From assembly GCF_021010565.1 (NCBI RefSeq), contig NZ_JAJNAY010000002.1:744001-808000 (forward strand): a stretch of 64,000 nucleotides of DNA, written 5' to 3'. The stretch is from Chryseobacterium turcicum (GTDB taxonomy: Bacteria > Bacteroidota > Bacteroidia > Flavobacteriales > Weeksellaceae). This document shows positions 35,360-43,256 of this stretch, piece after piece. The position numbers and the translations under genes were made by a program. Under the pieces are notes generated by a model. It saw only the letters and a program-made list of their open reading frames with translations, was not told the DNA's origin and did not search any database. Position 1 is the first letter of the stretch. Each line of letters starts with the position of its first letter.

Positions 35360-36035
35360 AATTCTATTAGCAGAAGACGATTCAGATTTTGGGATGATTT
35401 TAAAACAATATCTCGAGCTGGAAGATTTTGAAGTTTCATGGTTTCAGAATCCTGAAGATATTTTACCGGTTTTACAATCTGATTTCCCTTTTCATATTGG
35501 GATTTTAGATATTATGATGCCTCATATTGATGGATTTTCTTTGGCTAAAATAATTTTAAAAGCTAAACCCGATTTCCCTATTTTATTTTTAACCGCAAAA
35601 AATCAAAAAATTGACCGCTTAACCGGACTGAAAATCGGAGCAGATGATTATATCTCAAAACCTTGCGACCCTGAAGAATTAATTCTAAGAATTAAAAATA
35701 TTCTGAAAAGAACACTGCCTTCAGAAACAATTACTCAATTTACAATCGGAAGCTATATTTTAGATACAGAAAAACTTTTGCTTTCTCATTCTAATGAAAA
35801 AATAAGGCTGACCATTCGTGAAAAAGACCTTTTGCTTCATCTTTTAAAATTCAATCACAAAACCATTAAAAGAGACGATATACTCGATAATCTTTGGGAA
35901 ACCAACGACTATTTTACCGGAAGAAGCCTTGATGTTTTTATCAGCCGACTGCGAAAATATTTCCAGCATGACCCAAATATAAAAATCCAATCCCTGCGAG
36001 GAATTGGATTTGAGATTAATTTTCCTGAGAATTAA
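35349..36035 (+). CDS. OmpR/PhoB-family response regulator
   Basis: The receiver has the acidic cluster AEDD, phospho-acceptor D54 in GILDIMMPHIDGF and a conserved Lys in GADDYISKP. The winged-helix DNA-binding domain (about 130-228) ends GRSLDVFISRLRKYF, then SLRGIGFEINF. The length is 228 aa. It pairs with the overlapping kinase. The phased GGTTAATG repeats 1.35 kb upstream are its likely site. Confidence 0.94.
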   Translation: MKIKILLAEDDSDFGMILKQYLELEDFEVSWFQNPEDILPVLQSDFPFHIGILDIMMPHIDGFSLAKIILKAKPDFPILFLTAKNQKIDRLTGLKIGADDYISKPCDPEELILRIKNILKRTLPSETITQFTIGSYILDTEKLLLSHSNEKIRLTIREKDLLLHLLKFNHKTIKRDDILDNLWETNDYFTGRSLDVFISRLRKYFQHDPNIKIQSLRGIGFEINFPEN

Positions 36036-36039
36036 TATT

Positions 36040-36867
36040 TTAAAACTGCAGCTCTGTCAAAACCGGGAAATGGTCTGAAGGATACAGTAAATTTTCTCTT
36101 CTGTCGTTGATATGTCTGTGAGATTTTATTTTAAAACCTTTTACGAAAATATAATCAATTCTTTCCTGTGGAACTTCGGTTACGTTGAATGCCGTAAATG
36201 TTCCTTTCGGGCCGTAAGGTTTAGTCTCAGAATTATAGAAAGTGTCTTTCAGGTTTTGAGAAATTATTTTTATCGGCTCAGTATCGTCTGTCAAGTTAAA
36301 ATCACCGCTTAATGTTAAAGGTAAATTTTTAGGATTAATCTCTTTAATTTTCTTTAAAATCAAATCTGCAGATTTTACTCTTGCTACATCTCCTACATGG
36401 TCAAAGTGCAGATTCATCGCCAAAAATTCTTTCTTCGATTTTTTATCTTTAAAAACTGCATACGTGCAAACTCTGTTGTAAGCAGCATCCCACCCTTTCG
36501 ACGGTTTTTCCGGAGTTTCTGAAAGCCAGAATGTTCCAGATTTTATCACTTGTAATTTTTCGGTATCGTAAAATATTGCAGAAAACTCGCCTTTTTCTTT
36601 GCCATCATCTCTACCTACGCCTACATAATCATAGTTCTTTAAACCACTTTTTATATCTTTCATTTGCTCCGGAAGTGCTTCCTGCACGCCGAAATAATCA
36701 GGATGGTAATAACTCAATAAGTCTACTGCATCTTGTTTCCTGTTTGTCCATGAGTTTTCTTTATCAGATTCTACATTGAGTCTGATGTTGAAAGACATTA
36801 CTTTTAAATTTTGAGAAAAGCTCCATGCAAAAACAAATAGTAATAGCGCTGAAAATCTGAAATTCAT
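36040..36867 (-). CDS. Endonuclease/exonuclease/phosphatase (EEP) family protein, exported
   Basis: The signal peptide is MNFRFSALLLFVFAWSFSQ. The EEP fold shows VMSFNIRLNVE, FGVQEALPEQ (catalytic Glu), LAMNLHFDHVG, LTLSGDFNLTDD and LYPSDHFPVL (catalytic SDH). The length is 275 aa from ATG 36867. The frame extends 9 codons further upstream, but ATG 36867 puts the signal peptide at the N-terminus. Substrate could be nucleic acid or a phosphodiester; it cannot be told here. Convergent with the response regulator. Confidence 0.88.
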   Translation of the reverse strand: MNFRFSALLLFVFAWSFSQNLKVMSFNIRLNVESDKENSWTNRKQDAVDLLSYYHPDYFGVQEALPEQMKDIKSGLKNYDYVGVGRDDGKEKGEFSAIFYDTEKLQVIKSGTFWLSETPEKPSKGWDAAYNRVCTYAVFKDKKSKKEFLAMNLHFDHVGDVARVKSADLILKKIKEINPKNLPLTLSGDFNLTDDTEPIKIISQNLKDTFYNSETKPYGPKGTFTAFNVTEVPQERIDYIFVKGFKIKSHRHINDRRENLLYPSDHFPVLTELQF

Positions 36868-36891
36868 TAGGATTTTATTTAAATTAAAGAA

Positions 36892-36899
36892 CAAAAATA
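36892..36899 (-). promoter_or_regulatory. -7 element of the EEP gene
   Basis: TATTTTTG on the minus strand ends 24 nt before ATG 36867 and overlaps the T-tail of the upstream terminator. Confidence 0.5.
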
Positions 36900-36929
36900 A
36901 AGCTTCTGTTTCAGAAAGAAGCTTTATTG
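36896..36929 (-). terminator. Terminator downstream of the SDR gene
   Basis: AATAAAGCTTCT and AAGAAGCTTTATT form a stem. On the minus strand it is followed by TTTTTG. Confidence 0.75.
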
Positions 36930-36939
36930 ATATTTTTTT

Positions 36940-36971
36940 TTAGGGATTAGGGATTAGGGATTAGGGATTAG
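36940..36971. repeat. Heptamer array TTAGGGA (4.5 units)
   Basis: Four perfect copies of TTAGGGA plus TTAG. On the minus strand the units are TAATCCC, i.e. the same TAAT tetramer as the arrays around the four-helix-bundle gene. It lies between the SDR stop and its terminator. Confidence 0.85.
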
Positions 36972-36987
36972 CAAAAATAACTAATTA

Positions 36988-37869
36988 TTAATTCGATTTT
37001 TTGGCTTTAATCATTGCTTCCAAGGCATCCCACATTTCTTGCGGAATATCTTCAAGCATATTAAATTCACCCGCACCTTGCAGCCATTCTCCACCATCGA
37101 TGGTTACCACTTCCCCGTTCATATAAGCTGAATAGTCTGAAACCAAATAAGCAGCAAGATTTGCCAACTCCTGATGTTCTCCTACTCTTCTCAACGGAAC
37201 TTTTTTTCTCATATCAAATTTTTCCTGTAAATCTCCAGGAAGTAATCTATCCCAAGCTCCTTTTGTTGGAAAAGGTCCCGGAGCAATTGCATTAAAACGG
37301 ATTCCATATTTTGCCCATTCAACTGCTAAACTTCTTGTCATCGCTAAAACTCCCGCTTTTGCACAAGCTGAAGGAACAACATACGCTGAACCTGTCCATG
37401 CATAAGTGGTGACAATATTTAAGACGGTTCCTGAAGTTTTAGAATCAATCCAATGTTTTCCGATGGAAAGAGTACAGTTTTTTGTTCCTTTTAAAACAAT
37501 ATCTAAAATTGAGTCAAAAGCAGAATGTGTTAGTCTTTCTGTAGGCGAAATAAAATTTCCGGCAGCATTATTCAGCAAAATATCAATTTTTCCAAATTCT
37601 TTTAAAGTCGCTTCTTTCATCGCTTCTACCTCATCCCAATTTCTGACATCACAAGCAACACAAAGAACTTTTCCGCCCGTTTCTTCCTCTAATTCTTTTG
37701 CAGTAACCTGAAGTTTTTCCAAATTCCTAGAAGTAATAACCACTTTTGCACCTAATTGTAAGAAATATTTGGTCATCGCTTTCCCCAGTCCGCTTCCGCC
37801 TCCTGTAACAATAGCAACTTTATCCTTTAGAGCGCCTTCACGCAACATTGGTTGTGTATAAAGATTCAT
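36988..37869 (-). CDS. SDR oxidoreductase, 2,4-dienoyl-CoA reductase-like
   Basis: Cofactor motif TGGGSGLGKAM (22-32), NNAAGNF and an SDR fold of 293 aa. The usual YxxxK is replaced by SACAK (S167, K171), with Y156 earlier in TTYAWTGSAYVVPSACAKAG. This Tyr-Ser-Lys arrangement and spacing is that of mammalian 2,4-dienoyl-CoA reductase, not FabG. It would reduce dienoyl-CoA (or enoyl-CoA) with NADPH in unsaturated fatty-acid breakdown. No other beta-oxidation gene is adjacent. Confidence 0.85.
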   Translation of the reverse strand: MNLYTQPMLREGALKDKVAIVTGGGSGLGKAMTKYFLQLGAKVVITSRNLEKLQVTAKELEEETGGKVLCVACDVRNWDEVEAMKEATLKEFGKIDILLNNAAGNFISPTERLTHSAFDSILDIVLKGTKNCTLSIGKHWIDSKTSGTVLNIVTTYAWTGSAYVVPSACAKAGVLAMTRSLAVEWAKYGIRFNAIAPGPFPTKGAWDRLLPGDLQEKFDMRKKVPLRRVGEHQELANLAAYLVSDYSAYMNGEVVTIDGGEWLQGAGEFNMLEDIPQEMWDALEAMIKAKKSN

Positions 37870-38076
37870 ACGTTTTATTTTTTCTTAAAAATAATAAATA
37901 TTAAAATGTAATGCCTTAAAATAGATTGAGAAATAATGCTATAAATAATTGTTTTAAATAGATGAAAGATTTCCATTCAAACGTATATTCTTATAAAGTA
38001 TACTATTAAATGTTTTTTAATACTTTAAATATCGAATCTTTTGTGCCTTTTACCGTTAAATAAAAAGTTTAAAATT

Positions 38077-38116
38077 AAAAAACCAGTCTGACAAAAATTA
38101 TCAGACTGGTTTTTAA
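38077..38116 (-). terminator. Terminator of the DUF1573 gene
   Basis: AAAAACCAGTCTGA pairs with TCAGACTGGTTTTT; a T-run follows on the minus strand. The rest of 37870-38137 shows nothing else. Confidence 0.85.
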
Positions 38117-38137
38117 TATTGAACAAGATTAAATTAA

Positions 38138-38548
38138 TTAAGAAACAACAGTCCCTTTAAAAGAAAGTGTTTTAGGGGTTTTGCTGTCACTTGTAGTAAC
38201 ATTTACCGTTTTCATAAATGCTCCTGCGCTCGCTGCATTATAGCTTGCTTCTACAAATCCTTTTTTTCCAGGCTGAATAGGAGTTTTAGTATAATCTGCA
38301 GTCGTACATCCACAAGATGGAGCTACATTTTCGATGATAATCGGTTTTGAACTTGTATTGGTAAATTCAAATCTGATTAATTTTGGTTTTCCTTGAGGTA
38401 TATTTCCTACATCGATAGATTCTGATTTCCACGTAATCGCAACCTTAACTGTTTTTACAATAGCTGCTGGAGCAACAGGAAATACATTTGCATAAAATGG
38501 AGAGAATGCCAAAACCGCAAGAAGCGCTGTAATTTTTAAATTTTTCAT
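38138..38548 (-). CDS. DUF1573 exported protein
   Basis: The signal peptide is MKNLKITALLAVLAFSPFYANVFPVAPA. The single Ig-like domain contains the DUF1573 pattern VGNIPQGKPKLIRFEFTNTSSKPIIIENVAPSCGCTTADY with the conserved SCGCT cysteines and IQPGKKGFVEASYN. The 136 aa are probably periplasmic. The role is unknown. It is divergent from the second OmpR-type two-component operon. Confidence 0.9.
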   Translation of the reverse strand: MKNLKITALLAVLAFSPFYANVFPVAPAAIVKTVKVAITWKSESIDVGNIPQGKPKLIRFEFTNTSSKPIIIENVAPSCGCTTADYTKTPIQPGKKGFVEASYNAASAGAFMKTVNVTTSDSKTPKTLSFKGTVVS

Positions 38549-38614
38549 AGTGTAAATTTTAAATCAAATATTATTTTTTGTTGAAACAAATGTAGACCTG
38601 AAATCGGTTGAAAG

Positions 38615-38653
38615 TTGTTAAGCGTTATCAAACATTTGTTAACGAGTTGTTAA
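38615..38653 (+). promoter_or_regulatory. Phased direct repeats TTGTTAA
   Basis: Exact copies at 38615-38621, 38636-38642 and 38647-38653 (steps of 21 and 11 bp). The last extends to TTGTTAATG, sharing GTTAATG with the sites at 33973-34002. They end 18 nt before the -7 box. Confidence 0.5.
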
Positions 38654-38671
38654 TGATTAAAAAATTATAGA

Positions 38672-38679
38672 TATTTTTG
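38672..38679 (+). promoter_or_regulatory. -7 element of the second OmpR-type operon
   Basis: TATTTTTG ends 19 nt before ATG 38699. Confidence 0.55.
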
Positions 38680-38698
38680 GATAATATTGCTCCTGAAA

Positions 38699-39946
38699 AT
38701 GAGAATAAAGAAACTCAATATTATTATAAGCTTGGGCTTGGTTGCTATCATCGGAATATTGATAGCACAGCTTTTATGGACGAAACAGGCATATAATCTT
38801 GAAGACAGAAAATTTAATCAAAAAGTAAATATTGCTTTGATGGAGGTTGTCGACAAAATGTCTGAAGGAAAAACCTCTTTCACCGAAAATCCCGTTCAGA
38901 TTATTGCCAATGATTATTACGTTGTTAATATCAATAATGAATTTCATCCGGCCGTTCTTGAGCATTATTTAAAAACAGAATTTACGAGATTTCAAATTAA
39001 TACAGATTATGTTTACGCTTTGTACAATTGCCACAGCGACCAGATGATTTACGGAAAATATATGACCACTCATCAGGAAGAACCCAGTGAAAAGGTGATT
39101 CAGTTTCCGAAACATAAAAATCTTACGTATTATTTTTCGATTCGTTTTCCTGATAAAACAACTTATCTCATCAGCTCTTTGCGTTTTTGGTATCTGCTTA
39201 CTTTTGCACTGATTATCATTCTTTTGGTTTACGTTTATTCGATTTATACAATTATTCAGCAGAAAAAATTCTCAGAATTGCAGCGTGATTTTATCAATAA
39301 CATGACGCATGAGTTTAAAACTCCATTATCATCTATTCTTTTAGCCTCTGAAGCACTCAGCAAGCAAGAATTGATAAAGGAAAATGCGAAGTTGCAAACC
39401 TATACTTCTATCATCATCAATCAAAGTTACAAACTCAATAATCATATTGAAAAAATATTGAATATTGCTAAAAACGATGCCTCAGGATTGTCATTAAAGC
39501 CTCAAAAGATTATTTTATTGCCATTTATCCAAGAAATTGCTGATACGATAAAGCATAAGAATGAAAACATTTCCATTGAGATAGACATTGACAGTACTAT
39601 TTCAATTATTGCCGACGAATTTCACTTTACCAATATTGTTTATAATATCTTAGATAATTCTATTAAATATTGTGAAACAAAACCCAAGATTCTTATTTCA
39701 TCAAATAAAGATTCAAAAGGCTTATATTTAAAGTTTAAAGACAACGGAATGGGTATTCCTGCAAAGAATATGGCTCATATTTTCGATAAATTTTACAGAG
39801 TAAATACTTCTAAAAGTGAAGAAATCAATGGTTTTGGATTGGGTTTATTTTATGTAAAAAAAATCGTGCAGCAACACAATTGGAAAATTTCAGTTGAAAA
39901 CAATACAGACCAAGGAATTACCAATACTCTGTTTTTTCCGTTTTAA
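38699..39946 (+). CDS. Sensor histidine kinase, OmpR-partner type
   Basis: Of 415 aa, the N-terminal helix (KLNIIISLGLVAIIGILIAQLLW), a periplasmic region (about 30-155) and a second helix (FWYLLTFALIIILLVYVYSI) come before HisKA with phospho-His 204 in NNMTHEFKTPLSSILLA. A HATPase domain follows (NILDNSIKYCE, DNGMGIP, GFGLGLFYVKKIV). TTG 38687 is in frame, but ATG 38699 follows the promoter at normal spacing. It resembles the kinase at 34040 in layout and is probably its paralogue. Confidence 0.92.
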   Translation: MRIKKLNIIISLGLVAIIGILIAQLLWTKQAYNLEDRKFNQKVNIALMEVVDKMSEGKTSFTENPVQIIANDYYVVNINNEFHPAVLEHYLKTEFTRFQINTDYVYALYNCHSDQMIYGKYMTTHQEEPSEKVIQFPKHKNLTYYFSIRFPDKTTYLISSLRFWYLLTFALIIILLVYVYSIYTIIQQKKFSELQRDFINNMTHEFKTPLSSILLASEALSKQELIKENAKLQTYTSIIINQSYKLNNHIEKILNIAKNDASGLSLKPQKIILLPFIQEIADTIKHKNENISIEIDIDSTISIIADEFHFTNIVYNILDNSIKYCETKPKILISSNKDSKGLYLKFKDNGMGIPAKNMAHIFDKFYRVNTSKSEEINGFGLGLFYVKKIVQQHNWKISVENNTDQGITNTLFFPF

Positions 39947-39966
39947 AATTTAATACCGTGTAAACA

Positions 39967-40650
39967 ATGGAAAAATCTAGAATTTTATATGCTGAAGATG
40001 ACCAAACCATCGCTTTTCTAATTCAGGACAGCTTGGAAAACTATTATGAAATCAACCATTATTCAGATGGAAAATCAGCGCTTAATGCGTTCAACAGTCA
40101 AGATTTCGACATTTGTCTTTTAGATATTATGATGCCAGAATTAAATGGTTTTGAATTAGCTCAAAATATCCGTCACAAAAACTCTGAAATCCCAATTATC
40201 TTTATTTCTGCAAAGGCATTAAAAGAAGACCGAATTAAAGGTTTAAAAATTGGTGCCGACGATTATCTCGTAAAACCCTTCAGTATTGAAGAACTTATTT
40301 TAAAAATTGAAGTCTTTTTGAAACGTTCCAAGAAAACTGAAAATTCACCACAGAAATATAAAGTTGGAAAATATGATTTTGATTCTAAAAATTACACTTT
40401 AAATGATACTCAAAATACAATTACACTTACCCAAAGAGAATCCGATTTGCTATTGTATTTTATTCGTCATAAAAATTCAGTCGTGAAAAGACAGGATATT
40501 CTCAAAGCAATTTGGGGCGATGATGATTATTTTATGGGACGAAGTCTGGATGTCTTTATTTCAAGATTGCGAAAAGTTTTTGCAGATGAAAAAAATATCG
40601 TCATTGAAAACCTGCACGGAATTGGCTTTCGATTTACAGAAAAACAATAA
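39967..40650 (+). CDS. OmpR/PhoB-family response regulator
   Basis: The 227-aa receiver (AEDDQTIAF; phospho-acceptor D53 in CLLDIMMPELNGFEL; GADDYLVKPF) is followed by a winged-helix domain (ITLTQRESDLLLYFIRHKNSVVKR, GRSLDVFISRLRKVF, NLHGIGFRF). It lies 20 nt after its kinase. The DNA-binding helix closely resembles that of the regulator at 35349, consistent with similar GTTAA-type sites upstream of both operons. Confidence 0.94.
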   Translation: MEKSRILYAEDDQTIAFLIQDSLENYYEINHYSDGKSALNAFNSQDFDICLLDIMMPELNGFELAQNIRHKNSEIPIIFISAKALKEDRIKGLKIGADDYLVKPFSIEELILKIEVFLKRSKKTENSPQKYKVGKYDFDSKNYTLNDTQNTITLTQRESDLLLYFIRHKNSVVKRQDILKAIWGDDDYFMGRSLDVFISRLRKVFADEKNIVIENLHGIGFRFTEKQ

Positions 40651-40742
40651 TTTTCGTCTACATTAAATTTTTCAAAATAAGGTTCAGGCAAATAAGTGTT
40701 CTTTCATTTTTAATTAAATTTATCACTTAAAATTTGTCATAC

Positions 40743-43037
40743 ATGAGAAAAACTGCACCTTTTGCCTTCATATTTCTTCTACTTTTCAGTTTAAATAAAG
40801 CTCAAAAATTCGAAAAACTGCATCAATATGTCAATCCGTTAATCGGTACAGAAAAAATGGGACATACCTATCCTGGAGCAACTGCACCTTTTGGAGCCAT
40901 TCAGCTCAGTCCGGAAACCGATACGATTTCTTATGAAATGAACGGAAAATATAACGGTGATGTTTATAAATATTGTGCAGGATATCGTTATGAAGACAAA
41001 ACCATTGTAGGATTCAGTTCTACCCATTTTAGCGGGACAGGACATTCTGATTTAGGAGATTTTCTCGTAATGCCAACCGTTGGAAAATTACAATTAAATC
41101 CCGGAACAGCAACCAATCCTGAAAGAGGTTACAGAAGTAGATTTTCACATGCAAATGAAACCGCAGAAGCTGGATATTATAAAGTAAAATTAGACAACCA
41201 CAATATTTTAGCAGAATTAACTTCTACAACAAGAGTTGGTGTTCACCGATACACTTTTCCAAAATCTGACCAGGCACATATTATTTTAGATTTGATGGCC
41301 GGAATTTATAATTACGAAGGTAAAAATGTTTGGACTTACGTACGTGTAGAAAACGGAAATACCATCACCGGTTATCGACAGACCAACGGTTGGGCAAGAA
41401 CAAGAACGGTTTATTTTGCAATGAAATTTTCAAAGCCATTTAAATCTTACGGTCAAAAAAATTATGACGGAAAACAGGTTTACGGTGGATTTTGGAGAAA
41501 ATTTGACCAAACAAAAAACTTTCCGGAAATCGCAGGAAAAAATCTAAAAATGTATTTTGATTTTGATACGAATGAAAATGAAGCGATTGAAGTAAAATTG
41601 GCAATTTCGCCGGTAAGCCAAGCCAACGCAGCAGAAAACTTAGAAAAAGAAGCTGGAAATCTATCTTTCGACCAAGTAAAAGCACAAACGCAGGAAATTT
41701 GGAATAAAGAATTAAATAAAATCGTCATTAAAGGTTCTGAAACAGAAAAAACTAATTTTTATACGGCGATGTATCATACCTTCATCAATCCAACAACTTA
41801 TACCGATGTGAATGGAGAATATAAAGGTTTAGACCAAAACATTCATAAAGCAGAAGGTTTTACTAATTATACAACTTTTTCACTTTGGGACACTTATCGT
41901 GCTTTACACCCTTTCTTTAATATTATTCAGCCGAAAAGAAACGGTGATATGGTAAAATCGATGATGGCACATTACAATCAGTTTTCTATGAAAATGTTAC
42001 CGATTTGGTCGCATTATGCAAACGACAATTGGTGTATGAGTGGCTATCACAGCGTAAGTGTCGTTGCAGATGCTATTATTAAAGGAAATTATGACGGCGA
42101 TGCAAAAGCGGCATTAAAAGCCTGTGTAGAAACTGCCAATAAAAGAGATTACGAAGCAATCGGATATTATATTGATAAAGGATATATTCCTGCAGAAAAA
42201 AGTGGAACTTCGGTTTCAAATACCTTAGAATATGCTTATGACGACTGGGCAATTGCCCAATTGGCTAAACATTTAGGCGAAACAGAAATTTATAATCAAT
42301 TCATCAAACGTTCTGAAAACTGGAAAAACAATTTCGATAAAACCGTAGGATTTATGCGTCCTCGCTTAGCAGATGGAAGTTTCAAAAAAGATTTCAATGC
42401 TTTAAGTACTCACGGACAAGGCTTTATTGAAGGAAATTCTTGGAATTACAGTTTCTTTGTTCCTCAAAATCCGGATGAATTAATGCAACTCATGGGTGGA
42501 AAAAAAAAGTTTGCCTCAAAATTAGATGAATTGTTCACGATGCATTTACCAGACGAGTTTTTTGCCGACACCGAAGACATTACACGAGAAGGGATTATCG
42601 GTGGATACGTTCATGGAAACGAGCCCGCTCATCATGTTGCTTATTTTTATAATTGGGCAGGACAACCTTGGAAAACACAAGCGCAAATCAGAAGAATTTT
42701 GGAAATGCAATACAAAGCTACTCCTGATGGATTGGGCGGAAATGATGATGCAGGACAAATGAGCGCTTGGTATATTTTGAGCTCGCTTGGCTTTTATCCT
42801 GTGGCTCCGGGTTCGGAGGATTACGCCATTGGTAGTCCGGCAATTGATAACGCCATTTTAAATTTAGAAAACGAAAAAACTTTTGAAATTGAAGCTATTA
42901 ATCAAAGCCCGAAAAATGTCTATGTTCAGAAAATTATGTTGAATGGAAAGGAAATTAAAAACTTTACACTAAAGCATTCTGATATTATGAATGGCGGAAA
43001 ACTGAGTTTTCATATGAGTGCAAAAGCAAAAAAGTAA
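40743..43037 (+). CDS. GH92-family alpha-mannosidase, exported
   Basis: The signal peptide is MRKTAPFAFIFLLLFSLNKAQ. The GH92 signature segments are VNPLIGTEKMGHTYPGATAPFG, GFSSTHFSGTGHSDLGDF, TTFSLWDTYRALHP, EGNSWNYSFFVP and GNDDAGQMSAWYILSSLGFYPVAPG. Family members are Ca-dependent exo-mannosidases acting mostly on alpha-1,2-mannosides. At 764 aa it is full length. The frame begins at a TTG three codons earlier, but ATG 40743 opens the signal peptide. No SusC/D pair is adjacent. Confidence 0.93.
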   Translation: MRKTAPFAFIFLLLFSLNKAQKFEKLHQYVNPLIGTEKMGHTYPGATAPFGAIQLSPETDTISYEMNGKYNGDVYKYCAGYRYEDKTIVGFSSTHFSGTGHSDLGDFLVMPTVGKLQLNPGTATNPERGYRSRFSHANETAEAGYYKVKLDNHNILAELTSTTRVGVHRYTFPKSDQAHIILDLMAGIYNYEGKNVWTYVRVENGNTITGYRQTNGWARTRTVYFAMKFSKPFKSYGQKNYDGKQVYGGFWRKFDQTKNFPEIAGKNLKMYFDFDTNENEAIEVKLAISPVSQANAAENLEKEAGNLSFDQVKAQTQEIWNKELNKIVIKGSETEKTNFYTAMYHTFINPTTYTDVNGEYKGLDQNIHKAEGFTNYTTFSLWDTYRALHPFFNIIQPKRNGDMVKSMMAHYNQFSMKMLPIWSHYANDNWCMSGYHSVSVVADAIIKGNYDGDAKAALKACVETANKRDYEAIGYYIDKGYIPAEKSGTSVSNTLEYAYDDWAIAQLAKHLGETEIYNQFIKRSENWKNNFDKTVGFMRPRLADGSFKKDFNALSTHGQGFIEGNSWNYSFFVPQNPDELMQLMGGKKKFASKLDELFTMHLPDEFFADTEDITREGIIGGYVHGNEPAHHVAYFYNWAGQPWKTQAQIRRILEMQYKATPDGLGGNDDAGQMSAWYILSSLGFYPVAPGSEDYAIGSPAIDNAILNLENEKTFEIEAINQSPKNVYVQKIMLNGKEIKNFTLKHSDIMNGGKLSFHMSAKAKK

Positions 43038-43047
43038 CTTTTTAACA

Positions 43048-43083
43048 AAACCTAACAGGTTTTAGAAACCTGTTAGGTTTATA
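43048..43083 (+). terminator. Terminator after the GH92 gene
   Basis: A perfect 15-bp stem, AAACCTAACAGGTTT with its complement around TAG. The tail is ATAT-rich rather than a pure T-run. Confidence 0.75.
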
Positions 43084-43111
43084 TTATTTAATTGATTCAA
43101 AAATTTATATT

Positions 43112-43197
43112 CCCACAGATTCCTCAGATTTTCAAAGATAATTGTGTTTAAAACCTGCTTCATCTACAAAATCTGCGAGAGATTTAAATTTAAGCTA
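43112..43197. repeat. Degenerate inverted repeat (CAGATT type)
   Basis: CACAGATTCCTCAGATTTTC is loosely mirrored by AAAATCTGCGAGAGATTT. Similar wording (GCTGATTTTCACAGATG) occurs near 57730. No gene. Confidence 0.4.
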
Positions 43198-43217
43198 AAG
43201 CAAAATTCAATTTCAAA

Positions 43218-43245
43218 ATAAAAGCGGACTAAAAAAGCCCGCTCA
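43218..43245 (-). terminator. Terminator of the dihydroorotase gene
   Basis: On the minus strand GAGCGGGCT and AGTCCGCTTTT pair around a T6 loop, followed by ATTTT. Confidence 0.65.
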
Positions 43246-43256
43246 TATTAATCAAT

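Noticed and set aside
36940..36971. Telomere or chromosome-end sequence (TTAGGG-like)
   Set aside because: Only 4.5 copies inside a normal gene context, and other loci carry the same 7-nt periodicity with different sequence. Coincidental likeness to vertebrate telomere repeats.
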